From Enoplolaimus lenunculus (lineage: Eukaryota; Nematoda; Enoplea; Enoplida; Thoracostomopsidae), in NCBI GenBank assembly GCA_030248215.1, contig JASANG010002725.1, positions 1 through 64,000 of the forward strand: a stretch of 64,000 nucleotides of DNA, read 5' to 3'. Position numbers and translations under genes: made by a program. Each line of letters opens with the position of its first letter. The first letter of the stretch is position 1. Shown here in pieces: positions 22,201 through 34,149 of the stretch. The notes under the pieces were generated by a model. That model was not told the origin of the DNA. It ran no database searches and saw nothing but the letters and a program-made list of their open reading frames with translations.

Positions 22201-25200
22201 AACAGAATGCTTTTGCCTGGAACCACATTGCAGTAATAGCGTTTCGCGAAAAATCCCATTATCACATTATTTTTTGTTTAGTTTCCCCCTCTATCATTGT
22301 CAAAAGAAATGCAAACCAAACACTGTTCACCTACATTATACATACCATCATATTTATAAACAAATAGAACCGTCTCTTGACTACGCAAATTATTTCAAAG
22401 TGTTTCGGCATCAGTTTGGTCCGTAATACAAACACAGTTTTAATATACGATCTATATAATCTATGACGAACTGAACTATAAACCCTACATTTCATACGGA
22501 AGTGAAAATAAAAATAAATAAATAAATACCTTCACAGAATTCTTCATAACCGTCATATGCGTTGCAGAAGTTACGTTTCGCTTGATTGACTGTTTTCACA
22601 ACTGGATCTGGACGCACTTTAAGCCCGTCCACTGAAAATATACACCGATGAAAAAGTTTTTTCTCGTTGCAAGCTGGTAAGTATTATTTAAATTCTTCAC
22701 CCAATAGAAATCGATAACACCAAATGCACATATCTAACCTTCACCCAAACCAATGGGCGTGACAAGGGTGCAGGGGTTGTAACCCACCTCTTAGTAATGA
22801 AATGAGAATACATTTAAAACATAACACTTTCATTTTCGTGTTACCTCTCATTAGTAAATTCCTTTCACAGCAACTGCCATGGTTTCGCTCGCGAGGAACA
22901 TACAAAGCGTTAATGCAAGATTTGAAATTTGCAAACCAATGGCAATCTCTCCGCTGGCTTCTCCACAGCGAAGGGGGCGGGGGCCCAGCACTTTTCGAAA
23001 TTTTCACTTCCCCCCGGTGAAAATTTTGTCGCCCCCAGGAAAGGCCCCCCGGCGAATTTTCGGCCGCCCCCCAGCAAAATTAGCTGAACCCCAGGAAACT
23101 CCTGGGGGCCCCCAGGAAACGCCCCCCGGCGAAAATTTTCAAGCTGTGGAAAAGCCAGTCTCCGTAACACGTCTAACTGTTTGATAGCCACATATATACC
23201 AAACAAATGACCAAAATATAGAGAATAGTAAAACTTATGGACGGTATCCATGAAAAACTGAGACGTGAGAACGAGACCACCCAAATATTGAAACTTGCCA
23301 ATGCCGAAAACGTCCAACCCATCCAGCATAACAGATAACATAGTATCACTACTTACACTGACGAGGAAGGCAAAATTTGCTGTCGATGGGCGTTGCCCAA
23401 TCATTGCCAGACGCGAAATGAAGCTAAAATATCAACAATCTGCACTTGCCTCTATTTTCTACTTAACCATAGAAATACACTTACCCTAGTAAAAGACCAA
23501 GTCGAATTAATAAATACTTGCGGAAATTTCAAATTTTATCACCGGGATCTCCAGTTTGATTAAGGCATAAAGTTTTCTGTCAAGTTAGGGCCGCGGCTGC
23601 GGTGTGCGATGCCCCACGCCCCTGTAGTGAGACCTTGCCACCTTGTACGGTACCAAGCAGGGTCACAGCAGCTTTTCGAAACAACGGAGCACAAATTTGG
23701 AGGAACTAAATATAATGATAGAAGCCAGCGAGAAGCCAAAAAACATAAATAACGCAATGCTTAACCTGAATTGCGCCGAAAGCCGAAAATTGTTTTAAAT
23801 CAGTAGGTGGATAATTTTATTCGGACCAAAAGGTGCGTGCCGCGAGCCAGTTAGCGTGCCCGGTACCGCTCGAAGGCAGGTAGCGTTAGCCGCGTCACTG
23901 CGCCAAAGCAAAATATACCAATCGCAGTGGTACTAGACGTATTGAGCTAAGCTATATGCTAACTGACGGATACCCTACTAATTTGAAAATATAGACAGTT
24001 GAGCGAGCGACATGTAACGTTTCTTATCCAAAACCCTACTGAACGTACTGTTATACATCGACAAAACCAATAGCTATAAAAATATTAGTATGCACTCAAA
24101 TGCTATAATTGCCATAGGTAATATCCTAATTTATGCATAGCTAACTACTTTTAAGTGTTCTAATTTTCTAAACGCTAAGTTTAAAGTTCTTATCCCCGAA
24201 AACCCTAAAGCCAACAGAGCACAAACAGTTTATACAATGATGATTCCCAATTCAATTGCCGTAGTTAGCATACGTAATATGCTCATTAGTTAGTAGCTAG
24301 GTATTCAATTATGAGATTCCTAGAAACAAAAAACCTTTAGTACTGAAACCAAATCACTTTGTAATAATTTACGTTTGTAAACAATTTATTCAAATTCCTC
24401 GCGCCGATAAACCCTTTGCCAATAGTACTGAAAGTAAATTGCTTGTAACCAAAATAATTTGTGAAATAATGTAAAAAGTCCTAATTTATGTTTAGCCAAT
24501 TATGCAAATTAGCCTGCAGCTACTAAACAGCTTAGAATTTTAAAAGCCCAATGTGGGATTATCTTCTCAGTGTAATAGGCTTTCAAACAAGTTTATCAAA
24601 ATCCATTGAACGATTCCTGAGATTCTGGCCGGACGGACATCCACATTTCGACCCCCAAGTACAAATAAAGAACCATCGAAAAAAGCTGGTGCTTACCTCT
24701 TCAAAGGGCGAAAAACCACCGATACCTTTTTGTCCAACAAGATACCACGCAGAGCGAAACTTTAAATTCTGAATCAAACCAGAGCCAATTTCAAACAACA
24801 TTTGCTTTGCCAAATTCGACAACCTAGTTAACAAATAAAAACACAAATTACTTAAACAGGTACAAAATTTGTTAAAAAACGGGTATCAATTATAATCAGA
24901 CTGCTTTTAACCAATGATAGTGGTTAACATGCCAAGCAGTTTTTCTTTGTTAAGTTGACATTAACACGTGTCACAATACGCACAACGTACACATTGTTTG
25001 ACACGTGTTAAGACGAGGTTAACGAGATTATGAAAGCAAGTTATGGTTAACGATTGGCAATTTAATATTCGCTACTTATTGAAATTAACCTTACCGCTAG
25101 GTAATTTCAGTGGTAAAGTGTCAAAAGTTAAACAGAACAATGCGTAATACCATATATTAGGTTAGACTCGAATCCGGTACAATCAAACCAATATTAAAGG

Positions 25201-28200
25201 TTTAGTACAACCGAAATCACAAAAATACTGAATATGAACTGGAAACAAAACGTTAATATTTTTACCTTTGTGATGCTTCATCAAACGTAACAATAATCAA
25301 TGTTTCGCCATGGGTTGCTTCTTCCAAAAATATTTCCAATGCACTCGAGTCTAAAAAGCGCAAAATCGCAGTAATGTACAAGTAAAACAAACCAAACTTC
25401 AACTTCGAATTATACCTGAACTAAAACATTTTAACACAATCAATTTACATACAGAAAGCATTCAAACAACAACTAGCGTTTTAATATTTGATAAAGATCT
25501 ACTACGAGGATACTTCCAACAGTACCTTGCTCATACGTATCAAACCTTCCAACTCGCAACAGTTTTCGGGTTTTCGAGTTCAAAACCACAATGTTCATAC
25601 CACGACCGCCTTTATTCAAATCTCTTGCAATCACTCTAAAAAACACAAAAAGTTCGAGTGTATTAGAAAAGCACGTAATCGAAGTATGTTAAGGTGGTGT
25701 ATGTTAAAAGTGATAAAGAAACATAAAAGCCATATTCATCACAAATGTCAGTTTCTGCAGCGAAAAATCCGGCAGTTAGAATACCGGAACCAAATATAGA
25801 TTTTTTGCCGTAACCAGATATTCGACCGGTACGTATCCCTACGCATATTCACTGCTACAATCAGTCTGTTTTATTCATGGCAGGGTGCAACCGGAATTCC
25901 GGTTCCGGCATTTTTTCACCTTCCGGTTCCGGTTCCGATAAATTTTTACCGGATTTAAAAATTCCGATGTTATAATTTGGCCGTTTTCTTAACTTTGCTA
26001 ATTTTTAAGAGTCTCTTTTGAAAGCCACTTGTACTCCGAATATAAGCCATTGATGGTGGATTTCACTTCAGTCGACGACGAAAATCTAAAATACAACAAA
26101 TAAAATAAATACCTATGTTCGACTAAGGTTGTTTCACAAATAAAAGAGCAAAAAACAATTAAAATGAAATTTTTTGGTGAAATGCATTTTTCACTTTCCG
26201 GTTCCGGTAAAATTTTCAAATTCCGGTTCCGGTTCCGGTAAATTGTAATTCCGGTTGCACCCTGATTCATGGATATAAGTTTATCCGAATTTCTACCGGG
26301 TTTAAGCGAAAAACTTACATTCTTCCATCAACGCAAATTATCGGCTGATCATCTTTGTTTTTGCCTGAATACACTCGTATCGGTGTTTCATTGGGGCTAC
26401 AACGGTTAACAACACCGCACTGCTCAACATAATCGCCCAGTACAACGTCGCGAATAACTTTAGGCCCGTCCAATAATCCTGTTGCTGTTGCTGAGGCGTC
26501 AGCACCGTCCGCCGCAAACGAGTCCATGGCGCCGTTCTTGGCATTCAAAAACGTTACGTGTTCAACAGGTCCAACTGAAACAATACCTTACATCTTTTCA
26601 CGGAAATGCCAGAACTCTATTAGCCAGCTCGCAGAATTACATCTTTTTAGGTTCGTAGGAAGAAGGTCTTTGATACCATGATGACAAAGCCTTAACGCAC
26701 CAAATTTTAGCACCTCTGTGATTCAGTTTAGTTTGCCAAAAGCCATTAATGGGCAGTCTCGGTAAAAAATTAAGACTGAGACGAAAGATAGAGACAAGGT
26801 TTCTGCCTCGATTATTTTGAGCGGTTACTGAGCGCGATTTTTCCACTTTTCCAAGAACAGCGTTAAATGATGTTCTTAACAATTTTATTCAAAGTTCCTC
26901 CTATTTAGATAACGCGGTAAGTTTTGCTGTGCTGCAACATGTTGTAACTAAACTTCGATTGTTTTCAAACTTAGAACATGTTTTACGTATCAAACTTACG
27001 TGGAAACGACAAGCATCCACTTATAGATGTACATACATCTTTTCCGACAGCGTCTGATATGTCCAATGTCTAAAAACATCAATATATATTTATTTTAGTT
27101 ACATTCAAAGGCAACACATTCATAATTAAGAAAAAACTTGTTACTATTTATTTCATAAGCGCTCTGCGCATTTGTGGAACTGAAAATAGGGTATCTATAA
27201 GGTTTGTTTACCTATCCTTCAGTAAACTAGTCACCATCTCATATTTATAACAAAATAGTGCTTTGGTACACTTTATTAAGTTTAGGATTAAGTAAAGGCA
27301 AAGGCTTAAACAATGGGTTGATCTTCGGTTTGTACCTCTTCCAAAAAAGCCTTAATCTACGCATCTGGGGCAAAATGCACAAGAACACAGAATACCCGCC
27401 TCATCATAGCCAAAACTATTTACAATGAAAATTTTTTAACTTACATACAACGAAGTATTTGTGATTTTCAGGCAAATTGTACAATAACTCTGCCTACATT
27501 ATATAGTACACCAATAATAAACGCTCATTATATGCCAGTATGTAATTAATCTGGTAACCAGGTATTAATATATGTATGTATTTTGACACTTGAAACCGAA
27601 GCAATGCATTGTTAAATGACAACTCGTCGTTCATATGTTAAAGTGACCAATATGTTTTGAGGACGATGTTGCTATTTCACATGACCTTTACAATCAGAGC
27701 TAAAACGTTTCTCTGCGCAGCAAATGGTTTTGCTACAGATCATAGCCCGCCAGACCCTCGCTAGGTGCCTATACCATTTACACCCACCTTTAACAGTCCA
27801 TGATTTTTTCTCAGACCAATCTGGCCAAGCATTACCGCTGGTTGAGTCAAATTAACCATACGGCCGTCATATGACGGCAACGGAATTCCATACTTTTCAA
27901 GTATTTCTAACGCTTCAAGATTCAATCTGAAATTAACAAACTCAAATCCACCAAAGTCAAAACATAACCGCAACTATGGGGAGAACGAGGGTGAGCAGTC
28001 TTTGTCATAAAGATTCGCCCGCAAGAGCAGAAAATTTTTTCAACTGCATCAAAAAATTCTATGTGAGAAAGTTTCCTTGCGCCCTATAAACATCTTGTCC
28101 CTCAATCTGCCAGGGGCAACTAAAGTTCAGACAAGGACTCATGAAAAATTGACGGTTCGATTTTCGGATTAGATTGTGAAAAAGCCGAAGCCAAAAGCTG

Positions 28201-28235
28201 AATTCGGCAATATCTGCTTACATTTTAAACAATGT

Positions 28236-28315
<80 letters not shown>

Positions 28316-31300
28316 TATTTATTATATAAGTATTTCTTGTCCCAGGCCACAAATCTGACGACGGAGGTCGGGCAAAAAATAATTGCTGTTTGTGAAGAAA
28401 GCATATTAACTACAGTGTCGAAGAAAGTATATTAACTACGTGTCAGTGTTCACTCATAGTGACATGTTAACTATGACTCAACATTTGATGACATCCGGGC
28501 CGTTCGCAGCCGTACCGCAACGCACATAGTATAAGTGTAAACATAAACCATCGACAAAGTTTACAACTAAACATACATGAAAGCCTTAACGTAAACCTTT
28601 CAGTCTCTAAGTTCTCCAGTTTTCTTGTATCTCATTATCAAACTAGACCCTAAACTTATATAAAATGTTCGCAACCAAAAATCAGAGTCCAGCTTTAGTT
28701 TAATACTAAGAATGAAAACCGGAACTCTAAAGCATTCGCTGTAATATCGTACAGTAGCCAGTAACGTACTCTACACCACCGTATGTTGCCAGCAAAACAA
28801 TTCGAAAATCCGATATTCTGCTTGTCAAATATCTTGAAATGACGAAATCTGAATAAAATATACAACACTTGATGGTTTTCTGAAACCTTACTCAAACATA
28901 TGCTTACGAAATTTTTAAGTTATGCCACAACAATTTCGGTCCGTAACTTAAGCATTTACATTATTTAAGTAAGCTTTTAGAAGCCATAAATTGGTTACGT
29001 AAACGCAATTGCTTAGCAGACTTAAGTATCATGTTATTAACCTTTTCCGTAAGCATAGATTAACAAAAAAATTCAAAACACAGTTACTGTTTAAAATATT
29101 ACAACTAACATGCTACCAATGTGATGTATTTCAAAGTCAAAAGCTCCAACAATATTAACTCTTAGGGTGATGCTTTACTTGTTATTGGCGCTATTTGTCA
29201 TCGCCTTCACCGCGCTGTGTCGTACAAGAGAAGACGATGGCGTGCGACAAACAGCGTGGAATGAGTCTATTAACATTATTATTTGAATTCTAACGTGCAC
29301 TATCATTAACTATAGCCACGGTTGTCCCAAATAACACAAAAGCCAAGAAACAAACATCTTCCCCAAACGTTCTGTTGAAAATCGTCCTGTTCGAAGCGCA
29401 CCAGTAGAGCTAACTCGCCCACCTACATTGCTAGTATTAAGCTAAATAATGCTAGTGATTACCACGCGTGGTCCAGTCCATCATGATACCTGGTTTAAGG
29501 TAATAAAATTCACATAATTTACTTACTTCTGGCAGTCACATCAAAATAAGCAATGTCTGCTACCGAACGTTTCTTGTCTAAAACAAGCATTTACCATCAC
29601 ACTAGTACGCAAAGCTGTCCGCTATTTCATCACAATTAAATAAAACACTCAGTTCCGAAATGGTCTGCAGAGAGAATATTAAATCGTAACCATGTTGCTA
29701 TTGGAGGCTTTGTCAGTGCCAATTAAAACTAACCTAACCTCGGCTAAAAACATTGTCAATAAAATTAAAATTCCTATAACTATTTTCTAGAGCAATGTCA
29801 ACAGAGAGATAAATTATCGGATTCGGTTGTGAAAAGGTGGATTCCAGAAAGGTTCGGCAACACGACGTGTTTGTGCCTCTCCAACTCAGATCGAACAGTG
29901 AATCATTTTTCGAATAGTGTCAGTACTTGCGGTTCGAACCTTAATCTATATTTCAATGAATTCTGGTTTTGATATTTCAAAATTCGTGTTTCCACAGTCT
30001 GCATAAGAATACATTTATTAAGTCGGCTTGTCAAACAGATACAGTTTGAATTTTTTTACAATATTTTTATAAATGGTTTTTCAAAGTCAAAGTTTGGATT
30101 CGGCGAATTCGCAATAAGCTCGGATTCAGAATCGAACATATCGTGGGTTCTATGCCAATGCCAGCCTGGCCCCGCTGCTCCTTCACTAAAGAAACTCAAG
30201 GTATACATGCTTATATTAGCGAATTTTTAAAACAAAATATCACTTATCATTAACTATTAACTTACCATCCAAGACGATAATATTTACGCCATGAACTATT
30301 TTATCTGGATCAAACAACCTAAAACATATTACGAGTATACTCACAGCAAATGTTACAGCTACACCGAAAATACAATTTACCGGAAACAGAATTTGAAAAA
30401 ATTACCGGAACAGAAACTGAAAACTTACCACCGAAAAAAATCACTTTAACTTTCTTTTTGCTTATGTTATTGGTAAAAAACCTTAGTCGAAGATATGCGT
30501 TTAATTTATTAATCTTCTGTATATTAGATTTTCGTTGACAACGGAAGCTAAATCTACCTTCGATGGATTATTTTATTAGTTTCCGTGGTTGCCAAAGTTT
30601 ATACATTATATACTATACTGATGATTTAGTAAAATGCTTATTTTCCACCTGCCAAAATGTAATACCAGAATTTAAAATTCCCGTACAAATTTACCGAACC
30701 GGAAGCTGAAAAAATGACGGAATCATAATTCCGCCTGTAACCAGAAGTCTACGAAATTGACACTGTAAATTACCGTAAACGAGTTTTCGCTGATTTTACC
30801 ACCATGTTTTTAGCATGATTAAAACTCACTCATCAGATTTTTATTGTGGCAAACTGATTAAGAAATTCCAGCAACAGGCAGCAGAAGCTTGCAACTTCAA
30901 AAACAATATTTGATCACCCGCAAAGCATACTTTTAACAGGGTAGTCAGCAACTTACATTAAATCATTAATGCACGCGGTTGGCTTGCTAATGCTACAGGT
31001 CGATATGTTGTATGCAAGTTGGTTTGGTTTGCACACCTCTTTCGCACCGCACATCTGTAAATTAGCAGCCGCCAAAATACAATACAGGTATGTGCAGTTC
31101 CGAATAACCCGAGGCACACTGGTGTACGTACGTATATATGTTTGTATTAAAAGATCTTCAAAGTTCAAATATCGTTGACTATCAGAAAGGTCATTATATT
31201 TTATACAGTTTCTCCCGTAAACTAAACCAACATATACCACCGTTCTTGACAAATAAAACCCAAATTAATAAACAGTCAACATCGAATCCGCACGGAAAAT

Positions 31301-32737
31301 TTCTGTCTAAAAGAACTACAACAGGACGGCGGAAAACCAACTTGCGATATTTACGTAATGATAATCATAAATACCTACGCACTGAAATCGAACTAACTAC
31401 AGGCAAACAATTCTTTCAAATGAAACACTGAAAACATACCGAGAGCACAGAACTGCCAGAACTTTGCACAACGTCCTCGTCTTGCATTGGTGGAACTGCT
31501 GGCTGAGTGTAGCCATGAATACTTGTAGCGGAAGCTTGATGATTTTGCTCATCGACAGACTGAATCAAAAAAGGAGGTGGTTTACCTGTAACAAAACGAT
31601 GAAACAAAAATATTTAATGCAACTATTCTCGTAATGGTTGTTATTAAAATATGTTATTAGGCAGTACTGATATGAATTTATATTTAATACTGACTAGCTT
31701 TATGCCATTTTTAGTCAAACAAGCAAATAACCAAGTTTTACGTCGAGCAACCTAAATCCTTCGCGCTACTGTTAAACAACCTAGAAAATTCGATCTGCGA
31801 CATATAAACTGCTAGGTTTAAAGAGAACACAGAAATAAGTATATATACGTACTGTTTTAAAAGACTTGAAGGCCCAAAATTAAAACGAATTATAGCAAAA
31901 ATTCTTAATCAGCGCAATTAAGTTTTACTTTTAGCAAAATATAAAATATGCACTTAAATAGCCGGTTACTACTACTAAGGAGCCGGATATTGAAGTGTGG
32001 CTCCGGATCGAACTCCAGTATTTTTGCTGTCCGATATCGTCCTAGTGGCTATACGAACACCAGTTTTACACCTGCTTACCACGTGAGGGTGACAATAGCT
32101 GGAATGTATATATACATGCTGCAAAACCAATAAACGACAACACAACTCTTCTTTTCACTAAAACAATAATTAAACAATAATAAAGCAAACCATATGTCTT
32201 CAAAAAACCCATAACTTATAACAGAGGTTGTTTGTGCAATATCCAACGCAGACGCACATAAAACCATGCATTCCGTGGATCGCAACATATAAATTCAGCT
32301 TTCTGCAACATAGCTCAACCAAAATTTATTCGTAGAAAACTACAATTTTTAACAACAGGTTACATCTTCCGATTCCGGTATTTGAAAATATGTATATCTC
32401 TTCGGGTTCGGTGTGTTAGGGAAAAGAGAGCCCATGCGCACCTCACGTCCCAAACCAGTGACTGTGCGCGATAGCCATAATCTCACGTGCAGTGCTAGAC
32501 CATTCTGCCAACAGTAGCTAGCCGCCAACATAAATGACTGCCGAGTCGTGTGCCACTAAAACACACTAGATCACTGGGCCGTGATATCACAAGCCCAATT
32601 GCACCGCCATACTACACTAGTGATATTTTTAACACCATTTCTACCTAATTTAACACTGCATATTGATTCTATTCTAAATACCACTTGCAGCTAATATTAC
32701 ACTTACATATACGACGCACCCAAGCTAGTCGGATCAT
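15320..32737 (-). CDS. POMGNT1: POMGNT1-like protein: two ILEI domains plus GT13 GlcNAc-transferase
   Basis: The human homologue adds beta-1,2-GlcNAc to O-mannose on alpha-dystroglycan in the Golgi. Coding exons (high to low): 31585-31440, 31054-30957, 30318-30266, 29577-29527, 27973-27784, 26574-26319, 25635-25526, 25350-25266, 24823-24697, 23423-23357, 22631-22530, 22028-21869, 21782-21709, 20872-20779, 19694-19645, 18975-18849, 18195-18060, 17759-17601, 17545-17393, 17021-16719, 15581-15320 (stop). All have splice signals and phases match except at two joints (29527/27973 and 22530/22028), where a short exon is missing from my model. The first exon is uncertain: a phase-compatible 32737-32707 exon with ATG is the best candidate but lacks a membrane anchor. 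About 925 residues, longer than human (660) because of an extra ILEI domain and a longer tail. Confidence 0.85.
16116..16237 (+). repeat. Compound trinucleotide microsatellite TAA / AAC / AAT
   Basis: Three adjoining runs sit in an intron of the POMGNT1-like gene: TAA at 16,116-16,137, AAC at about 16,141-16,188 and AAT at about 16,187-16,237. Long open frames of poly-Ile, poly-Val, poly-Tyr and poly-Cys across it are artefacts of the repeat. Confidence 0.9.
18686..18764 (-). repeat. tRNA-derived sequence (SINE head or tRNA pseudogene)
   Basis: On the minus strand TTGCTCAGTGATTAAAGCG resembles an A-box arm and GTGGGTTCAATCC a B-box, about 45 bases apart, as in a tRNA. The acceptor ends (GATTGGG at the start, TCGCCGC at the end) do not pair, so it is not a working tRNA gene. 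It lies in an intron. A similar degenerate sequence is at 48,040-48,130. Confidence 0.4.
19803..20181. mobile_element. hAT-type MITE (family A) with 8-bp target duplication
   Basis: The ends are cagggtgcaaccggaat and attccggtcgcacccag, inverted repeats with the hAT-like CAGGG start. The flanks carry the same 8 bases, gctactag, at 19,795-19,802 and 20,182-20,189. This size of duplication is the hAT signature. The element is 379 bp, non-coding, and sits in an intron of the POMGNT1-like gene. Confidence 0.8.
22970..23135. repeat. GC-rich tandem block with G runs, in an intron
   Basis: In an otherwise AT-rich intron this block alternates C-rich runs (six Cs, ccccagga, ccccggcgaa) with aatttt segments at roughly 27-30 bp spacing. 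Its minus strand, which is the coding strand of the host gene, holds several runs of four to six Gs close together. The long minus-strand open frame across it (22,910-23,404) reflects this composition and partly overlaps a true exon (23,357-23,423) in another context. Confidence 0.6.
24697..26450 (-). other. POMGNT1: Second ILEI/FAM3-like (stem) domain of the POMGNT1-like gene
   Basis: This module aligns with the single stem domain of human POMGNT1. Signatures are RVYSGKNKDDQPIICVDG, then GGRGMNIVVLNSKT (human GRGIHVVVLNQATG), GRFDTYEQ (human KRVFDTYSP), ALEIFLEEATHGETLIIVTF (human MVLFLNMVAPGRVLICTV) and SAWYLVGQKG (human DTWAFVGRKG). Exon phases agree throughout (256, 110, 85 and 127 bp). 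Confidence 0.8.
25881..26264. mobile_element. hAT-type MITE (family A), best copy, perfect 8-bp duplication
   Basis: The ends cagggtgcaaccggaattcc and ggaattacaat...ccggttgcaccctg (right side read on the plus strand) are inverted repeats. The flanking 8 bases attcatgg at 25,873-25,880 and 26,265-26,272 are identical. The element is 384 bp. The interior is rich in ccggttccgg at both ends and AT-rich in the middle. It lies in an intron between two exons of the second ILEI domain. Confidence 0.9.
28020..28075. repeat. Short dispersed repeat shared with 13,740-13,850
   Basis: The segment gaaaattttttcaactgc followed by aaaaaattctatgtgag and aaagtttccttg resembles the segment at 13,770-13,835. It lies just upstream (in gene order) of exon 27973-27784. 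Too short to classify. Confidence 0.35.
28236..28316 (+). repeat. TA dinucleotide microsatellite
   Basis: About 80 bp of nearly pure TA with one C interruption, in the intron between exons 29577-29527 and 27973-27784 of the POMGNT1-like gene. Confidence 0.95.
30356..30744. mobile_element. hAT-type MITE (family A), older copy
   Basis: The left end (cagctacaccgaaaatacaa, then tttaccgg) and right end (ataattccgcctgtaaccag) are mutated forms of the family ends. The length, 389 bp, matches the two intact copies. The 8-bp flanks are no longer clearly alike. It lies in an intron. Confidence 0.6.
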
Positions 32738-33282
32738 TTCTAAGAAGTCGGTCTTCCCATGCTGCGGTTTAAATAACTAGAGAAATATTTACCTAATTAA
32801 AAGTGTGAATCATCGCGGGATAACAACTGCATATAACGGTGTGGTGTCAGATAATGAAATGAACGTAAACAACTAAACAAACAACAACACATGTGATTTA
32901 ATTTGCTGTTTATTGGAAAGTCTAATTCATCGTATGACATCGAGCTCATGACCAACGGATTGCTAAAAAATAGATGAAAATATTTCCACTAAAGTATTTT
33001 GAACATTTGATTATAATGGTGAATTCAATCTAGCAGAAATACCGTTGTTCAAACCTGTCATTTGAATAGTAACCATTATTATGAACTTGAAGTGCTTTAA
33101 GCATTGTGGTTGAGGAATGTGCAAAACTTAATGTTTGCGCAAACTTATCACTTCTCAATATTTCAACACACTAGCCAGGTAAATAAAAAACCAAAACGAA
33201 TTTGTGCGGCTCGCGGAACATTTGCTCCATTTGAAGTTCACCCTTCTCACATGGTGCAAGGTGTCAGCACTACCGCGTGGTG

Positions 33283-33510
33283 CGGCCCCTGTATGAAACA
33301 GTGTCGGAACGTTTTCCTGTAGGGATGTAATAGAGTTAGCTTAAGCTTTAAACTAACTTTTTTGCTTAGGCTTAGGCTTAGGCTTAGGCTAGGGTTGCTT
33401 AGAGTTAGGCGTAGGCTTAAAAATAGAATCATCCTTACGCTTAGGATTAGGCTTAGGCTTAGGCTTAGGCTTAGGAATATGCTCATACACATATATACAA
33501 TACAATGTCA
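33283..33510 (-). mobile_element. TTAGGC-bearing MITE, copy 6 (longest hexamer runs)
   Basis: The left part reads ggcccctgtatgaaacag, then cggaacgttttcc, ttaagctttaaactaa and two blocks of TTAGGC of about four units each, ending in aggaatatgctcatac. It shows the same order as copies at 802 and 49,395. The right terminal repeat is degraded. Confidence 0.6.
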
Positions 33511-33825
33511 GCGTAGGATTTGTGAGACTCCTCAGATTTACGTCAAGATCTGATACTTACGCGAATGTATTAATAGTAAAAACTTCCCAAAAGACACAAA
33601 GGTTATAATTATAGTATGTGATGTCTCAAATGTAATAAAAATAATCATGTGAGAATTGGTAAGGCAGTTAAAAAGTGGAAAACAAAGCAGCGAAATGAAC
33701 TTTATCTACTGTACCCATAGCGGTACAATCTAACTTTTTTGCTACCCATATGAATACCGACAGAAACTAAAATGTTTTGTACAGCTAGATTTTGCGAAAT
33801 ATTGTCCTACAAGTCCTTTTCATTT

Positions 33826-34145
33826 ATCATCCACGTTTTATGCACGCGCTAATGTAAAAATTTGTCCAGCCACCCGGTAGGGATCTGAGTACCAATCGAA
33901 GCTGCAAATAGCGTGTAGGTACAATTTTGTGCGGTACGTAGACACTTTTAATTGTCCCTGCACTGTCCGAAGGGAGTCGGGGCAAAAAGTAAAAAGATAA
34001 AGTGAAATATGTCTTTACGTCCTCGTTAGGGACTACCGGAGTTTATAGTGGTCTCGTAATAGAGTGTGTTAAGACGACGTCGGGCCTTACTCAGACCCAG
34101 CCATTTTTTGCAGTAGCGCGTGCAGTATAACGTGGATGTTCCACC
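33826..34145. mobile_element. MITE with TCATCCACGT terminal inverted repeats, copy B
   Basis: The left end tatcatccacgttttatgc and the right end gcagtataacgtggatg are inverted, with gcacgcgc/gcgcgtgc and gtccagccacc/cagacccagcc further in. About 320 bp and non-coding. Confidence 0.55.
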
Positions 34146-34149
34146 AATA

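Larger units (their letters stand above)
15320..23423 (-). other. POMGNT1: GT13 catalytic part and C-terminal tail of the POMGNT1-like gene
   Basis: Key matches to the GnT-I/POMGnT1 fold are NDWATPID (human SWGDPVLL), RNFCNAYDGYEEFC (human RRFCSKVEGYGSVC), FDVPILIIA (human LNVPVAVIAG), HIAKSFQVLWHKFP (human HYKASLTATFNLFP), VIVLEEDLMLTADF (human AVVLEEDLDIAVDF, with the metal-binding acidic triad), SISAWNDNG (human CISAWNDQG), VYRVQGPFPGFGFLL (human LYRVETMPGLGWVL) and DVIIPDLSR (human ECIIPDVSR). The conserved tail VYLVGSQSPFYSLK matches human FLVVGVPASPYSVK. The exon at 17021-16719 is a Ser/Pro-rich insertion without a clear human counterpart. Confidence 0.85.
26400..31054 (-). other. POMGNT1: First ILEI/FAM3-like domain of the POMGNT1-like gene
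   Basis: The exons at 31054-30957, 30318-30266, 29577-29527, 27973-27784 and the start of 26574-26319 form one ILEI module. Visible signatures are DKIVHGVNIIVLD (the G-x-x-I-V-V-L core strand), ADIAYFDVTAR (the R-x-FDT strand), LRLCFDFGG (the I-x-V-x-DE strand), LEALEILEKYGI (helix) and AVMLGQIGL (the IGxKG loop). Four cysteines in the 31054 exon may be disulphide-bonded. ILEI domains act as carbohydrate-binding or stem modules in this family. One exon between 29,527 and 27,973 is unresolved. Confidence 0.65.

Noticed and set aside
22910-23404. 164-residue minus-strand open frame
   Set aside because: It is driven by the GC-rich tandem block; the real exon in this region (23,357-23,423) uses a different frame and has splice signals.
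33360-33480. True telomere or interstitial telomere from TTAGGC runs
   Set aside because: The runs are short, interrupted and always sit between the same MITE end motifs, so they belong to the element.
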